DNA of 64,000 bases from Lachnospiraceae bacterium (GCA_910575035.1 CAJTDL010000008.1:62001-126000); one strand, 5' to 3'; counted from the stretch's first letter, positions 7,903-16,629 are shown. Translations and numbers: made by a program. Notes: generated from the sequence alone by a model not told the origin.

Positions 7903-9103
7903 TTTCTTCATAATCTTCTGCAACAAACAAAGCCTTCTTGTTGTCCACCTCCAGATAAGACAATTCCTGGTTGATAATAAACGGGCAATGAAAACAAAAA
8001 TCCGGCAAAGATCCCTGATAAAATTTTCTTCGCACTTCCTGGGCTGCCTGCCCGTTCCATATCCTGCCAAACTCCATATCCGCCAAATCCCCATATTGGC
8101 TCTGGCTGTTCTCGCAGCAGGTGGCGGCTTTTCCGCACCGATCCAGGTAAATCCCCCTTGCTACCCAGTCGCAAATCCCCCTGCATCCTATTTTTTCTGT
8201 CCGCGCCCTGCCCTTGGGGCGGTGGAAGGTTCCTTTTTCCATCCTGTCTCTACAATCTGCCTCCAAGCTGTCCCTGTACCCTTTGGTATAAGGGAAAACA
8301 AGGCTTTCCAAAGCCTCCTCCTGCTCTGCCAGGGCGGCTCCATTCACCGGCAAATGGTAATTCATCGGAAATACCACCTGAATCCCCAAGCTTTGGGCAG
8401 CCTCAGCCGCTTCCTTAAAATATTTTCTGGCGGCATCCTCATAATGGATCAGGTCTTCTGCATAATTTTGGAGGTAGGCATTCACGCCCAGCCTTCCAAA
8501 ACGCACCTCATCAAATCCAAGGGAGGCTGCAAAGCCCACAATTTCCGCAGCATTACGGATATTCCATGCCATAGCCACCACGGACATGCTCATCCGCACA
8601 TTCCTGGCTGCCCCCCGCAGCCGCCGGACATTCTCTGTAAAAATCTCAAAGCACAGCCCCTGCCGAATTTTCTCATAGCTTGCTGCATCATAGCCGTCAC
8701 AGGAAATATTGACCTGCTGAAACACCTCCCGGATCAGGGGAATCCACTCCTCCTTCAGAACAGACAGGTTCGTCGTGGCCATGGCCTTTACCTGATACGC
8801 CTTCAGCAATTCCATCCACTCTGTAAAATCAGGAGCCAAAAAAGGCTCCCCATATCCATTCAGCAAGACAAGGGAACAAAAAGGCAGAATCTCCTTGACC
8901 TTGTGTTTCACATTTTCTGAAAGATGCCCTGACCTTGCATTCCCTTCATAATAATGATGGCACATAATGCAGCGTGCATTACAATAATTTGTCAGTTCAA
9001 TCTGCAAAACGTCCGGGAAATGTGAAAATACGGTTTTCTGCTGTCTAATCTCTGCTTCTGCCAGTCCCCTGTTCTTTTCTTTCTGTTCCTGATAATCCGC
9101 CAT
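7889..9103 (-). CDS. radical SAM/SPASM protein, paralogue 5
   Basis: 404 residues. CNARCIMC is at residues 41-48, the shortest N-terminal lead of the group. The SPASM tail has CRGIC, a CC pair in ATCCEN, WNG, and CFHC. The start is set at ATG 9103, which overlaps the TGA stop of idi (ATGA), a standard arrangement for translational coupling. It is the first of the radical-SAM genes to be transcribed. Substrate unknown. The tight coupling to idi is notable because it links the radical enzymes to isoprenoid supply. Confidence 0.9.
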   Translation of the reverse strand: MADYQEQKEKNRGLAEAEIRQQKTVFSHFPDVLQIELTNYCNARCIMCHHYYEGNARSGHLSENVKHKVKEILPFCSLVLLNGYGEPFLAPDFTEWMELLKAYQVKAMATTNLSVLKEEWIPLIREVFQQVNISCDGYDAASYEKIRQGLCFEIFTENVRRLRGAARNVRMSMSVVAMAWNIRNAAEIVGFAASLGFDEVRFGRLGVNAYLQNYAEDLIHYEDAARKYFKEAAEAAQSLGIQVVFPMNYHLPVNGAALAEQEEALESLVFPYTKGYRDSLEADCRDRMEKGTFHRPKGRARTEKIGCRGICDWVARGIYLDRCGKAATCCENSQSQYGDLADMEFGRIWNGQAAQEVRRKFYQGSLPDFCFHCPFIINQELSYLEVDNKKALFVAEDYEENGRG

Positions 9104-9657
9104 CAAGCACCTTCTTCTGAGGCTTCCTGCCTCCTGTTTTTGATTGCCTTCATGGCCTTGGGGCATGCAGTCAAAAACCAGGCCGAATATTTCTCTGGGT
9201 GTTCTTCCAGGTCTTTCATAAGCTCATCCAAATCCACCCATGCCCCATCCATTGCCTCCTCTGGGTTCCATACAATCTCCCCCTGGAATTCCCCTAACAG
9301 CACATGGTCATATTCATACTCAAAAAGCTCTGCATGGTACCTTTGGAAATAAACAAAGGAATCTATTTCCACACAATCACATTCCATGTGCAGCTCCTCC
9401 CACAAACGCCTTTTGACCGCCTCCCCTAAGCCCTCCCCTTTTCTGGGATGGGAACAGCAGGCATTGCTCCAAAGCCCCCCAGAGTGGTACTTCCCCAGCG
9501 CCCGCCTCTGAATAAACATTTTATTCCCATGATATAGGAATACAGAAAACGCCCTGTGAAGCCAACCGTTTTTATGGCATTCTTCCTTTGTCCCATATCC
9601 TGTTTCCTGATCTAATACATTCACTCGTATCAATGGTTCCTGCATCTCTATGCTCAT
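9103..9657 (-). CDS. idi: isopentenyl-diphosphate delta-isomerase, type I
   Basis: 184 residues with a Nudix-like fold. Type I isomerases interconvert isopentenyl and dimethylallyl diphosphate. Visible signatures are the two early His ligands (CHKNGWLHRA), the catalytic Cys in SNACCSHP near residue 68, and the Glu pair in FEYEYDHVL, which correspond to the E. coli active-site residues. The ATG at 9657 begins MSIEMQEP; upstream in-frame codons overlap the decarboxylase gene and are discarded. A dedicated type I enzyme inside a glycan operon, beside a UbiA-type prenyltransferase, implies local demand for polyprenyl carrier or prenyl donor (inference). Confidence 0.92.
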   Translation of the reverse strand: MSIEMQEPLIRVNVLDQETGYGTKEECHKNGWLHRAFSVFLYHGNKMFIQRRALGKYHSGGLWSNACCSHPRKGEGLGEAVKRRLWEELHMECDCVEIDSFVYFQRYHAELFEYEYDHVLLGEFQGEIVWNPEEAMDGAWVDLDELMKDLEEHPEKYSAWFLTACPKAMKAIKNRRQEASEEGA

Positions 9658-9658
9658 T

Positions 9659-10600
9659 TTAAAAAAACTCCCTCTTAAAATACCAAATCGTTTCCTCCAA
9701 CCCCTGCTCCAGCCCCACCTTGGGTTCCCACCCAACTGCATCTTTAATCTTGCGGATATCCGGCTTCCGCTTCACCGGGTCATCTGCCGGAAGTTCCTTA
9801 TACACAATCTTTGAGGACGCGCCTGTCATCTCTATAATCTTCTCGGCAAGGCTCAGCATAGAGATTTCTGCCGGGTTCCCGATATTAAACGGCCCTTGCA
9901 TGTTTTCCCCCTCACAATCCATGACAGCGGCCATCCCCTCTACCAGATCTTTTACAAAGCAAAAGCTCCTGGTCTGCATCCCATCCCCATATACGGTAAT
10001 GTCCTGATTCCCCAACGCCTGGACAATAAAATTTGACACTACCCGCCCATCATTCAGGCACATATTCGGCCCATAGACATTAAAAATCCGCAAAACCCGG
10101 ATGTCCGCCTGATGCTGTCTGTAATAATTGAAAAACAGTGTTTCCGCCGCCCTTTTTCCCTCATCATAACAGGCGCGCAGGCCAATTGGATTTACATTCC
10201 CATAATAATCCTCTGTCTGTGGGTGGACCTTGGGATCCCCATATACCTCGCTGGTACTGGCCTGCAAAATCCGGGCCTGATGCTCTTTGGCAAGCCCCAG
10301 CATGTGCAAAGCGCCCAGCACGCTGGTCTTTGTGGTTTTGATCGGGTCATGCTGGTAATGGATGGGGCTGGCCGGACAAGCCAGATTATAAATCTGGTCT
10401 GCCTCCATATAAAAGGGCTCTGTTACATCATGCCGTACAAGCTGAAAATGCGGGTTTCCCATCAATGCCGCAACATTCTCTTTTCTCCCCGTAAAAAAGT
10501 TGTCCACACAGATTACCTGATTCTTTTGTTCCAGTAGCTTTTTGCACAAGTGGGAGCCGATAAAACCGGCGCCGCCTGTCACCAATATCCTTTTTCCCAT
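9659..10600 (-). CDS. UDP-glucuronate decarboxylase (UDP-xylose synthase)
   Basis: 313-residue extended short-chain dehydrogenase. The NAD-binding GGAGFIG is at residues 9-15, STSEVYGDP with the catalytic Ser/Thr at 115-123, and YDEGKR with the YxxxK pair Tyr145/Lys149. The run GNVNPIG before the YxxxK motif is characteristic of UDP-glucuronic acid decarboxylases and distinguishes them from UDP-glucose epimerases. The reaction makes UDP-xylose with tightly bound NAD. The UDP-glucuronate would come from the UDP-glucose dehydrogenase encoded at 55726-56910. The stop is one base from the idi start codon. Confidence 0.93.
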   Translation of the reverse strand: MGKRILVTGGAGFIGSHLCKKLLEQKNQVICVDNFFTGRKENVAALMGNPHFQLVRHDVTEPFYMEADQIYNLACPASPIHYQHDPIKTTKTSVLGALHMLGLAKEHQARILQASTSEVYGDPKVHPQTEDYYGNVNPIGLRACYDEGKRAAETLFFNYYRQHQADIRVLRIFNVYGPNMCLNDGRVVSNFIVQALGNQDITVYGDGMQTRSFCFVKDLVEGMAAVMDCEGENMQGPFNIGNPAEISMLSLAEKIIEMTGASSKIVYKELPADDPVKRKPDIRKIKDAVGWEPKVGLEQGLEETIWYFKREFF

Positions 10601-10684
10601 TCTGTCTCTATGCCTTCCTTAACCGCTGCCTGCTCTTTCATTGCTATTCCGGCTCCTGTAGCGCCTAAGCCGTAAACAGCAGCG

Positions 10685-11119
10685 CTATTTCAGCAGCCCT
10701 TTTGTAATTTTCATTGAAACCGGCCCGCATGTAAAGCCCACTGCAAAGCCCACAATCAGCAATATGGGATACACAGACTTCCAAACCTGGAATGCCAATG
10801 CAGAAAATCCCAGCTGCCAGGCAAACATAACGGCGCTGATAATCGTTACATACCAGAAATCACACAAAGCCGTCTGAATCACCCGCGGCCAGAGGCTTTC
10901 TGGAGAAAACCTGCCTTTTGCGCAAATTCCTTGCATCATCAGCGGAACCGGCACAATCAAGCAGGCAATATAGTTGACCAGATAGGCTTTCAAAAAAGAA
11001 ATCACAAAATCGCCTGCCGTCGTAAACCCCGTTGTCATAACCGTCACTGTCACTGTAATCGCAATCCCTACAAATATATTTTGTATCAGATTGAATACAA
11101 GATTATCCTTTGCATACAT
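10685..11119 (-). CDS. small integral membrane protein
   Basis: 144 residues with about four hydrophobic segments (around 10-30, 40-62, 85-110 and 118-138) and a short basic C-terminus. No recognised catalytic motif. It could belong to a small four-helix family of unknown function (DUF2798-like), but this is not secure. GGAGG seven bases before the ATG supports the start. It lies between a glycosyltransferase and the UDP-xylose synthase, so a role at the membrane step of glycan assembly is possible. There is no direct evidence for a function. Confidence 0.75.
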   Translation of the reverse strand: MYAKDNLVFNLIQNIFVGIAITVTVTVMTTGFTTAGDFVISFLKAYLVNYIACLIVPVPLMMQGICAKGRFSPESLWPRVIQTALCDFWYVTIISAVMFAWQLGFSALAFQVWKSVYPILLIVGFAVGFTCGPVSMKITKGLLK

Positions 11120-11131
11120 GCTGCGCCCTCC

Positions 11132-11989
11132 TTAAATATTGATAATCCCCATTTTTATGCTTCCATAGTATTTCCCAAGAAGATGCCAGGCCGTTTCAAC
11201 CACAAATAAATACGCCCCCTGCTTCCCATGAAGCATATCCTTCACATTTTGAAACAGCACCTTATAAATATTCAGGTCATAATTAAAAAACTGCCCGTAT
11301 ACCTTCTGCAGCTTGGAGCTGGAAACCCCGTTTCGGAAGCTCTTATGCTTAATTCCCGCAAGATCCGTAGGGGAATGGGCTTTTATCCTTGCCTTTGGCT
11401 CATATTTTAATTTTGCGCCAGCATCCAAGGCCCTCCAGCAAAGGTCAATATCCTCCGCGTTATTGGCAAACCAGTTATTAAACCCTTTCAGCTGATACAG
11501 GAGCTTCCTGGTATAAGCGCAGCTTGCCGTAATAAACGCATCGTTTAACGTCTTATTCTTCACATAGTAGGCTTCTTCCCCATAGTTCATCAATATGTTC
11601 AAAGACAGCCTTCCCCAAAACTCCTCGTATTTGTTTTCCGGGTCTGCAGGCTCAATATAAGTGCCTAACCCATCAATATCCTCATGCTCAAAGGCATATT
11701 TAATCTGGGCAAGCCATCCGGTATCCGGGATACAGTCTGCATCCAAAAATGCAATGATATCCCCCTTAGCGGCCAAAATGCCAACATTCCTTCCTCCTGC
11801 CGCATGCCCCTTTGGGTTATGGAGCACCTTCGCCCCAAACCTTTTGGCAATCTTCCTTGTCCTGTCTGTAGAACCGCCGTCTGCCACAATCACCTCATAA
11901 GGCTTTTCCCTTCCCTTTGCCAGGGCGCCAAGGCACTCCGGCAGCCGTTTTTCTTCATTATAAGTCGGTATTACAACTGAAATCTTCAT
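11132..11989 (-). CDS. family 2 glycosyltransferase
   Basis: 285 residues, GT-A fold. SVVIPTYNEEKRLPE opens the nucleotide-sugar domain, VADGGSTDRT is the first acidic motif, and LDADC near residue 97 is the DXD-type metal site. AEDIDLCWRA further on corresponds to the acceptor-side ED motif. The C-terminal part is mainly helical and ends with an amphipathic segment, with no clear transmembrane domain. The ATG overlaps the previous stop (ATGA), so it is translationally coupled to the CapK-like gene. Donor and acceptor sugars are unknown; UDP-xylose from the neighbouring synthase is one candidate donor. Confidence 0.9.
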   Translation of the reverse strand: MKISVVIPTYNEEKRLPECLGALAKGREKPYEVIVADGGSTDRTRKIAKRFGAKVLHNPKGHAAGGRNVGILAAKGDIIAFLDADCIPDTGWLAQIKYAFEHEDIDGLGTYIEPADPENKYEEFWGRLSLNILMNYGEEAYYVKNKTLNDAFITASCAYTRKLLYQLKGFNNWFANNAEDIDLCWRALDAGAKLKYEPKARIKAHSPTDLAGIKHKSFRNGVSSSKLQKVYGQFFNYDLNIYKVLFQNVKDMLHGKQGAYLFVVETAWHLLGKYYGSIKMGIINI

Positions 11990-13194
11990 TCTGACCCATC
12001 CATTCTGCCCAACGCTGCCGTTATAAAACGCGGGCCATGCCCCCTGTATCCCAACTGCCGGGGCGCAACAAATTCAATCGTAGTATCCAGCTGAAAGATA
12101 TCCTTTATTTCCTGCTGCATCTGTAACGGAACCTCCTGATCCGGCTCTTTTTCAATCCGCACCCGGATCCCGTCCTGCTCCTGCCTGGCCTCATAATCAA
12201 AATAAAACCCATGCTTCATCAGGCAATTTTCCAATTCCTCCGGAAAAACATATTTCCCCTCTATCTGCATACAATCCGCCATCCGCCCTTTATAGCGCAG
12301 GCGCGGATGCCTGGATCCGCATTTGCAGGGAGACCGGTCGATCACCATCAGATCGTCTGTCCAATAGCGGAGCAGCGGAAAACCCTTATCCCACAAAGTG
12401 GTATAAACAGCAATCCCTATTTCCCCTTCCTTCACAGGCTTCTTCGTCTCTGGATCAATTACCTCAATCATCAAATACTGTTCCAAATAATGCTGGCCAT
12501 CCTTTTGCCTGCATTCCCCTGCCATAGGCCCGAACATCTCGCTCATGCCAAACATATTATAACAGTCTGCGCCCCAGATCCTTTCAATCAGCTTCCTTCG
12601 CTCTGAAGACAAAAATCCTCCGCCCATCAGCATTTTCTTAACGCTTGACTTCTGTGCCTTTTCCACAAACTCCGGGTTTGCCGCAATGGTACAGACCACA
12701 TTAGGCCTGGTGGCAATCACTGTAACCGGCAATGTGCTGACCACGTCTATCATATTTTCCGGCGATGGCTCCGGGCAGTTCACATACCCAGCACCCATGG
12801 TGGTATACTGCCACATCATAGTATGCGCCATCACTCCCGTATCCACAGGCGCAAACACGCCCCCCAGGTCATCCGGCCTGATCCCCAGCTCCGTATAAAA
12901 TGACTTTACAAATTCCTCATGCACCTGTTTATCCTTTTTGCTGTAAACATAATACGTTTTATTCCCCGTGGTGCCGCTGCTGGAGAAGATTCCATAAACC
13001 TCATCCTTCTTCGCCGTAGTCCGTTCATATGCCGTAGTGCCGCGGATCTCTCCTTTATACATAAAGGGTATTTTGGTGAATGCCTCATAATCTGCAAAAC
13101 ACCCTTCCCCAGGAATACGCCTGCTGTAAAATTCTGGCTGGTACAATCCCTGCCTGTACAGCTCCCTGAGCTGCGCCATTTCTTTTTCAAACAT
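11986..13194 (-). CDS. CapK/PaaK-like adenylate-forming enzyme
   Basis: 402 residues. The ATP-binding SSSGTTGNKTYYVYS lies near residue 85, MFGMSEMFG matches the adenylation motif that contacts the acyl group, and YWTDDL and the zinc-type CKCGSRHPRLRYKGR match the phenylacetate-CoA ligase family. Relatives called CapK occur in capsule clusters, where they are thought to activate a carboxylic acid for transfer, though their substrates are mostly unproven. The ATG at 13194 has GGAGG upstream. The protein could activate an acid that decorates the glycan (inference). Confidence 0.87.
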   Translation of the reverse strand: MFEKEMAQLRELYRQGLYQPEFYSRRIPGEGCFADYEAFTKIPFMYKGEIRGTTAYERTTAKKDEVYGIFSSSGTTGNKTYYVYSKKDKQVHEEFVKSFYTELGIRPDDLGGVFAPVDTGVMAHTMMWQYTTMGAGYVNCPEPSPENMIDVVSTLPVTVIATRPNVVCTIAANPEFVEKAQKSSVKKMLMGGGFLSSERRKLIERIWGADCYNMFGMSEMFGPMAGECRQKDGQHYLEQYLMIEVIDPETKKPVKEGEIGIAVYTTLWDKGFPLLRYWTDDLMVIDRSPCKCGSRHPRLRYKGRMADCMQIEGKYVFPEELENCLMKHGFYFDYEARQEQDGIRVRIEKEPDQEVPLQMQQEIKDIFQLDTTIEFVAPRQLGYRGHGPRFITAALGRMDGSE

Positions 13195-13210
13195 AAATAC
13201 CTCCTGCCTG

Positions 13211-14323
13211 TCACACAAATAATAAAATCAGCACCCCAATCAAGGCCAAACACCCATACTGTACCCAAATACAATAAGACCCAATCTCCAGCATCCCATT
13301 GTACTGCCCCAAATAATAAATCATCTGCTTCTTCATTGCCCTCAGGTTCCCCGTCTTCAGGCACCGCCTCAGATATGCCGACTCACTGTCGTGGATCAAA
13401 AACTGCGCCATCAGCTGCTGGGTGAAAGAGGCCTTCTTCTCCTTCGATATCCCATTGACCAGCAGAGACATTACCAGGTTCTCCAAAAGAATGATTCCCG
13501 GTATCCCCAGCAAAAACAGCCATTTTTGCGATACAGCCGCCGCCAGCAAAAACAAAATCCCATAAACAGCATACATATAAGACCTTTTTGGAAGCACCGT
13601 CCCCCCCCTGTCTGGATGTTTGCTGATCAAATCACAGTCAGCCGTCCCATAAAAATTCAGCCTCCTGACCATAGACTTAAAGGGAATCCATGTCTTCTTA
13701 CTATGGTATACCAAAGCCTCTGGCGCCCCATTGATCTCATACCCCGCTTCCCGTATCATCAGCCCCAAATCAACATCTTCCCCTGCCGGGCGCCGAAAAC
13801 TCTCATCAAATCCCCCTACCTCCAGGAACACAGCCCTCCTCACAGAAAAATTAGCTGTCACGCCCCATTCCAGCTTCGGAACATACTTCGGCAAATAAAA
13901 GCAGGTCAGATAAGGCGTAGCCTCAATCGCTTTCCAAAACCAGGTATCCGGCCCCACAAATTCCAAAGGCCCGGCTACAGCAGCCACCTTCTCATCATTA
14001 TACTGTTCCGCATACCTCTCTAAAATGTGCTCAGTAGCAATACAGTCTGAATCCAAAAACAGGATCACCTCATGCTTCGCCTGCCGGCCTCCATAATTCC
14101 GCTTCGCCGATACCGCATTCTCGTAATACAAATAGGTACATCCATATTCCCCGCAAGCCTTCTGTATCTGCCCGCTTTCCTCGGGCGGACTGTCATCCAC
14201 AATCAAAACTTCACATTCCCCGCCATAATTTTTCCTGGCAGCCAGAATGCTTTTCATCAGGTCAACTAATAACGCAACCCTTCCCTTCGTGGCCACAACA
14301 ATGCTAAAACTTATTTTTTCCAT
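13211..14323 (-). CDS. family 2 glycosyltransferase with C-terminal membrane segments
   Basis: 370 residues. The GT-A domain begins SFSIVVATKGRVALL; VDDSPPEE and LDSDC are the acidic motifs, and AGEDVDLG lies in the acceptor region. After about residue 235 come two hydrophobic segments (YGILFLLAAAVS, LLGIPGIILLENL) and a last one at the C-terminus. It is a paralogue of the next gene upstream, with the same layout: KNYGG/KNYKYGK before the first acidic motif, EFVG later, then membrane helices. The start was chosen at ATG 14323 for the GAGAGGAA site. Confidence 0.87.
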   Translation of the reverse strand: MEKISFSIVVATKGRVALLVDLMKSILAARKNYGGECEVLIVDDSPPEESGQIQKACGEYGCTYLYYENAVSAKRNYGGRQAKHEVILFLDSDCIATEHILERYAEQYNDEKVAAVAGPLEFVGPDTWFWKAIEATPYLTCFYLPKYVPKLEWGVTANFSVRRAVFLEVGGFDESFRRPAGEDVDLGLMIREAGYEINGAPEALVYHSKKTWIPFKSMVRRLNFYGTADCDLISKHPDRGGTVLPKRSYMYAVYGILFLLAAAVSQKWLFLLGIPGIILLENLVMSLLVNGISKEKKASFTQQLMAQFLIHDSESAYLRRCLKTGNLRAMKKQMIYYLGQYNGMLEIGSYCIWVQYGCLALIGVLILLFV

Positions 14324-14390
14324 TTCAATTCCTCTCCCACACACGCTTTCCCCTCATCCCTGGCGCAGCCATACAGATAAAATCCGCTTT

Positions 14391-14473
14391 CCCCTTGCCC
14401 TTTCCAACCTACACAAATATCTTAATCCCCCCTTCCTCTTGCCCATTCCAGCCTATACAAATATCTTATATCC
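14391..14473. repeat. imperfect 44-bp direct duplication spanning a stop codon
   Basis: Plus-strand segments 14391-14429 and 14435-14473 match with few changes at a 44-bp offset; both contain TTGCCC and ACAAATATCTTA. The right copy includes the last codons and the stop of the glycosyltransferase gene ending at 14453. The left copy is a non-coding echo just downstream of it. Confidence 0.85.
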
Positions 14474-15586
14474 CAAAATCAGCACTATCAAAAGCAGCAT
14501 CGACCCACTATACATCCAAGCCTTCTCTGCACTTTCCCTAAAATCAGAGCGGATATGGAAAATCCCAAAATACTGCCCCTTAAAAGCCAGCGACAGATCC
14601 CGCTCCTTCAGGGACATCCGCAGCCTGTGGAATCGGTACTTCCCCTGTAAAAACATGGCGATCGTCCAATAAACCAGATTTACCCTTCCATGCCCCCTCA
14701 CATAATGGCCAAATGCCATCACATACAAAATGCAGCACCAGATCCCCCAAAAAGCCATTGGCACAAAAGACCCCTGGAGCAGAGAAGCCGCCCCAAACAC
14801 CAACAGCATAAACGCCGCCACATCCCCCGTCATGGGCAGCCTTCTGTGCATCAGCTCCGGATGGCGCTTTAAGATATAGTACTCCATAGATCCCCAGCGT
14901 TTGGAGCGGTCATCCACTGCCTTCCAGTTATTCCAGGTATCCCTGGAATGATAAGTAACTGCCTCAGGAACCGTTTTGATCAAATATCCTGCTTTTGTCA
15001 CCCGATAAGTCATATCCAGGTCATCCCCTCCCAGCTTGAAGGGAAGGTTTTCTTCAAACTTCCCTATTTCAAGCAGCACATCCTTTTTAAAAGACACATT
15101 ATTCCCAATGGTCCAGGATACATAGGGATATTTTTTCGCAAAGCCAAAGGAATCCACAAAAGAGGTAAGCTCCAGCACTTTCCACCAAAATGACTTCTCC
15201 CCCACAAACTCCGTCAGCCCAAATGCACCGCCTAATTTGGGATTATCCGCCTGCTCCATATAAACTTCTGCATGGCGGCCAATCAGCCCCGGCTCCACCG
15301 TCACATCGGAATCAATAAATAGAATATAGGCATACTGCGCCATGTCAATCCCGCGGTTTCTCTTTTTCCTGACGCTTTCCACGCTTTCTATGTACTGGGC
15401 GTCATACTTTTTGCAGGATCCCACAATAGACGCCTTCTCATCCCCCTCACTGTTGTCAATAATCAGCACCTCTGTCTTGCCATACTTATAATTTTTTCTG
15501 TCTGCATACAGTGATTTCAGCAGCGCATTTACTAAATTTGCCCGGTTCCATGTGGGGATTACAATTGAAACATTAATTTCTTCCAT
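14453..15586 (-). CDS. family 2 glycosyltransferase with C-terminal membrane segments
   Basis: 377 residues, paralogue of the downstream gene. The start is SIVIPTWNRANLVNALL; IIDNSEGD and FIDSDVTVE are the acidic motifs, and GGDDLDMTYR corresponds to the ED motif. The C-terminal half has hydrophobic runs (AAFMLLVFGAASLLQG, FWGIWCCILYVMAF, and the final SMLLLIVLILGYKIFV). The start is ATG 15586 with GGAGGG upstream, just after the UbiA stop at 15591. Membrane anchoring suggests it works on a polyprenyl-linked acceptor at the inner face of the membrane (inference). Confidence 0.87.
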   Translation of the reverse strand: MEEINVSIVIPTWNRANLVNALLKSLYADRKNYKYGKTEVLIIDNSEGDEKASIVGSCKKYDAQYIESVESVRKKRNRGIDMAQYAYILFIDSDVTVEPGLIGRHAEVYMEQADNPKLGGAFGLTEFVGEKSFWWKVLELTSFVDSFGFAKKYPYVSWTIGNNVSFKKDVLLEIGKFEENLPFKLGGDDLDMTYRVTKAGYLIKTVPEAVTYHSRDTWNNWKAVDDRSKRWGSMEYYILKRHPELMHRRLPMTGDVAAFMLLVFGAASLLQGSFVPMAFWGIWCCILYVMAFGHYVRGHGRVNLVYWTIAMFLQGKYRFHRLRMSLKERDLSLAFKGQYFGIFHIRSDFRESAEKAWMYSGSMLLLIVLILGYKIFV

Positions 15587-15590
15587 GTTT

Positions 15591-16580
15591 TTATTCCCTC
15601 CAGTGCCTAATTCCAAAATAAGCCGTCTTCCATTTTTCACACATATCCTTCCAGCCCACCAGCAGCAGGATGGCCAGGGGCGCCGCCCATAGGGCCTGTT
15701 CCCTTACAAACAAAAGAAGCCAGGCCAGGGGAAGGTAAAAATTATAAAAATCCTCCAGGGGGACACAAATAAAGCTGGCAAAATAACTCTTTCGGTAAAT
15801 ACTGTGCACCGTATAAAAAACAAGCAGCGACTGCACAAGGCAAATTGCCAGAAAAACCCAATAAACTGCCATCTCCGCATAAATCCCCGCCGCAAATAAA
15901 ATCAGCATTTCCAATGCCAGGCAGGCGCCAAGCATCCAGGCGATATTACAATGATGGATGTTGACAAATGTATGTGTCCCACTTTTTTGGTCATTCTCCA
16001 GATCTTCATACTGGTGGATCAGGATATAGCGAAGCCCTGTAAGAAACCCAACCAGCCCCCATAGGAAAATACTTTTCCATGCCCTGCCGTCCAGGCCAAG
16101 GAGGGGCAGCAATGGGATGGCCCTCTGTGCCAGGGAGGAAACCAGCAGCCCTGCCGCCCCTCTCTCTTTAAACCGAAATGGCCTGACAGAATAAGCAGCC
16201 CCCCAAAAATAAACAAAAGCAAGGATCCCCGCCATTTTCCAGCTAAAATGCATGGCAAGGAGGGGAAAACACCCCATAACCAGAATGCCCAATACAAGGG
16301 TTCCCGCAACAGGGCCAATCTCACTCATTACATTTTTTTTCCCAACCTTCCTGTCAATCTCTTTGTCACTGAAATCATTGATTGCATATCCAAAGCCATA
16401 AAAGGTAACGATAAAAATGAAATATTGCAGACATATCCCAAGACTGGCAGCGCTCCGATATTGATTATATGTGAAGATATGTACAAATAATGGAACGAAC
16501 ATAAAAGGGATCTTCGAAAAGAGCCATTCCTTCATCCGTAACATCATAAATATTTGCAATACCCTGTCCCTTATCCCCAT
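15591..16580 (-). CDS. UbiA-superfamily prenyltransferase
   Basis: 329 residues, about eight to nine transmembrane helices. Both Asp-rich motifs that bind the Mg-diphosphate of a prenyl substrate are present: NDFSDKEID at residues 68-76 and DLENDQKSG starting at 193. The superfamily includes aromatic prenyltransferases and decaprenyl-phosphate phosphoribosyltransferase, which makes a lipid-linked pentose donor. The glycan context favours a sugar-lipid role over quinone synthesis, but this is not proven. The start is ATG 16580 with GGAG six bases upstream; ATG 16592 has poor spacing. It is the first gene of the long operon. Confidence 0.87.
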   Translation of the reverse strand: MGIRDRVLQIFMMLRMKEWLFSKIPFMFVPLFVHIFTYNQYRSAASLGICLQYFIFIVTFYGFGYAINDFSDKEIDRKVGKKNVMSEIGPVAGTLVLGILVMGCFPLLAMHFSWKMAGILAFVYFWGAAYSVRPFRFKERGAAGLLVSSLAQRAIPLLPLLGLDGRAWKSIFLWGLVGFLTGLRYILIHQYEDLENDQKSGTHTFVNIHHCNIAWMLGACLALEMLILFAAGIYAEMAVYWVFLAICLVQSLLVFYTVHSIYRKSYFASFICVPLEDFYNFYLPLAWLLLFVREQALWAAPLAILLLVGWKDMCEKWKTAYFGIRHWRE

Positions 16581-16620
16581 ATTCCGCTCCATTTCCTAAT
16601 AATTAATCATGTTTTAGGCT

Positions 16621-16629
16621 ATTTTAGCA
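16621..16629 (-). promoter_or_regulatory. putative extended -10 promoter of the glycan operon
   Basis: On the minus strand TGCTAAAAT is an extended -10 (TG-N-TAAAAT) about 30 bases before the UbiA start. The -35 region 17 bases further up is weak (TGTTTT-like). This is the only gap before the long run of genes from 16580 down to the window start. Confidence 0.4.

Noticed and set aside
7903-8094. N-terminal extension of the SPASM paralogue 4 reading frame
   Set aside because: It overlaps the 3' end of the preceding gene and its residues (rich in Arg and Trp) look like an out-of-frame reading; ATG 7902 near the upstream stop is the better start.
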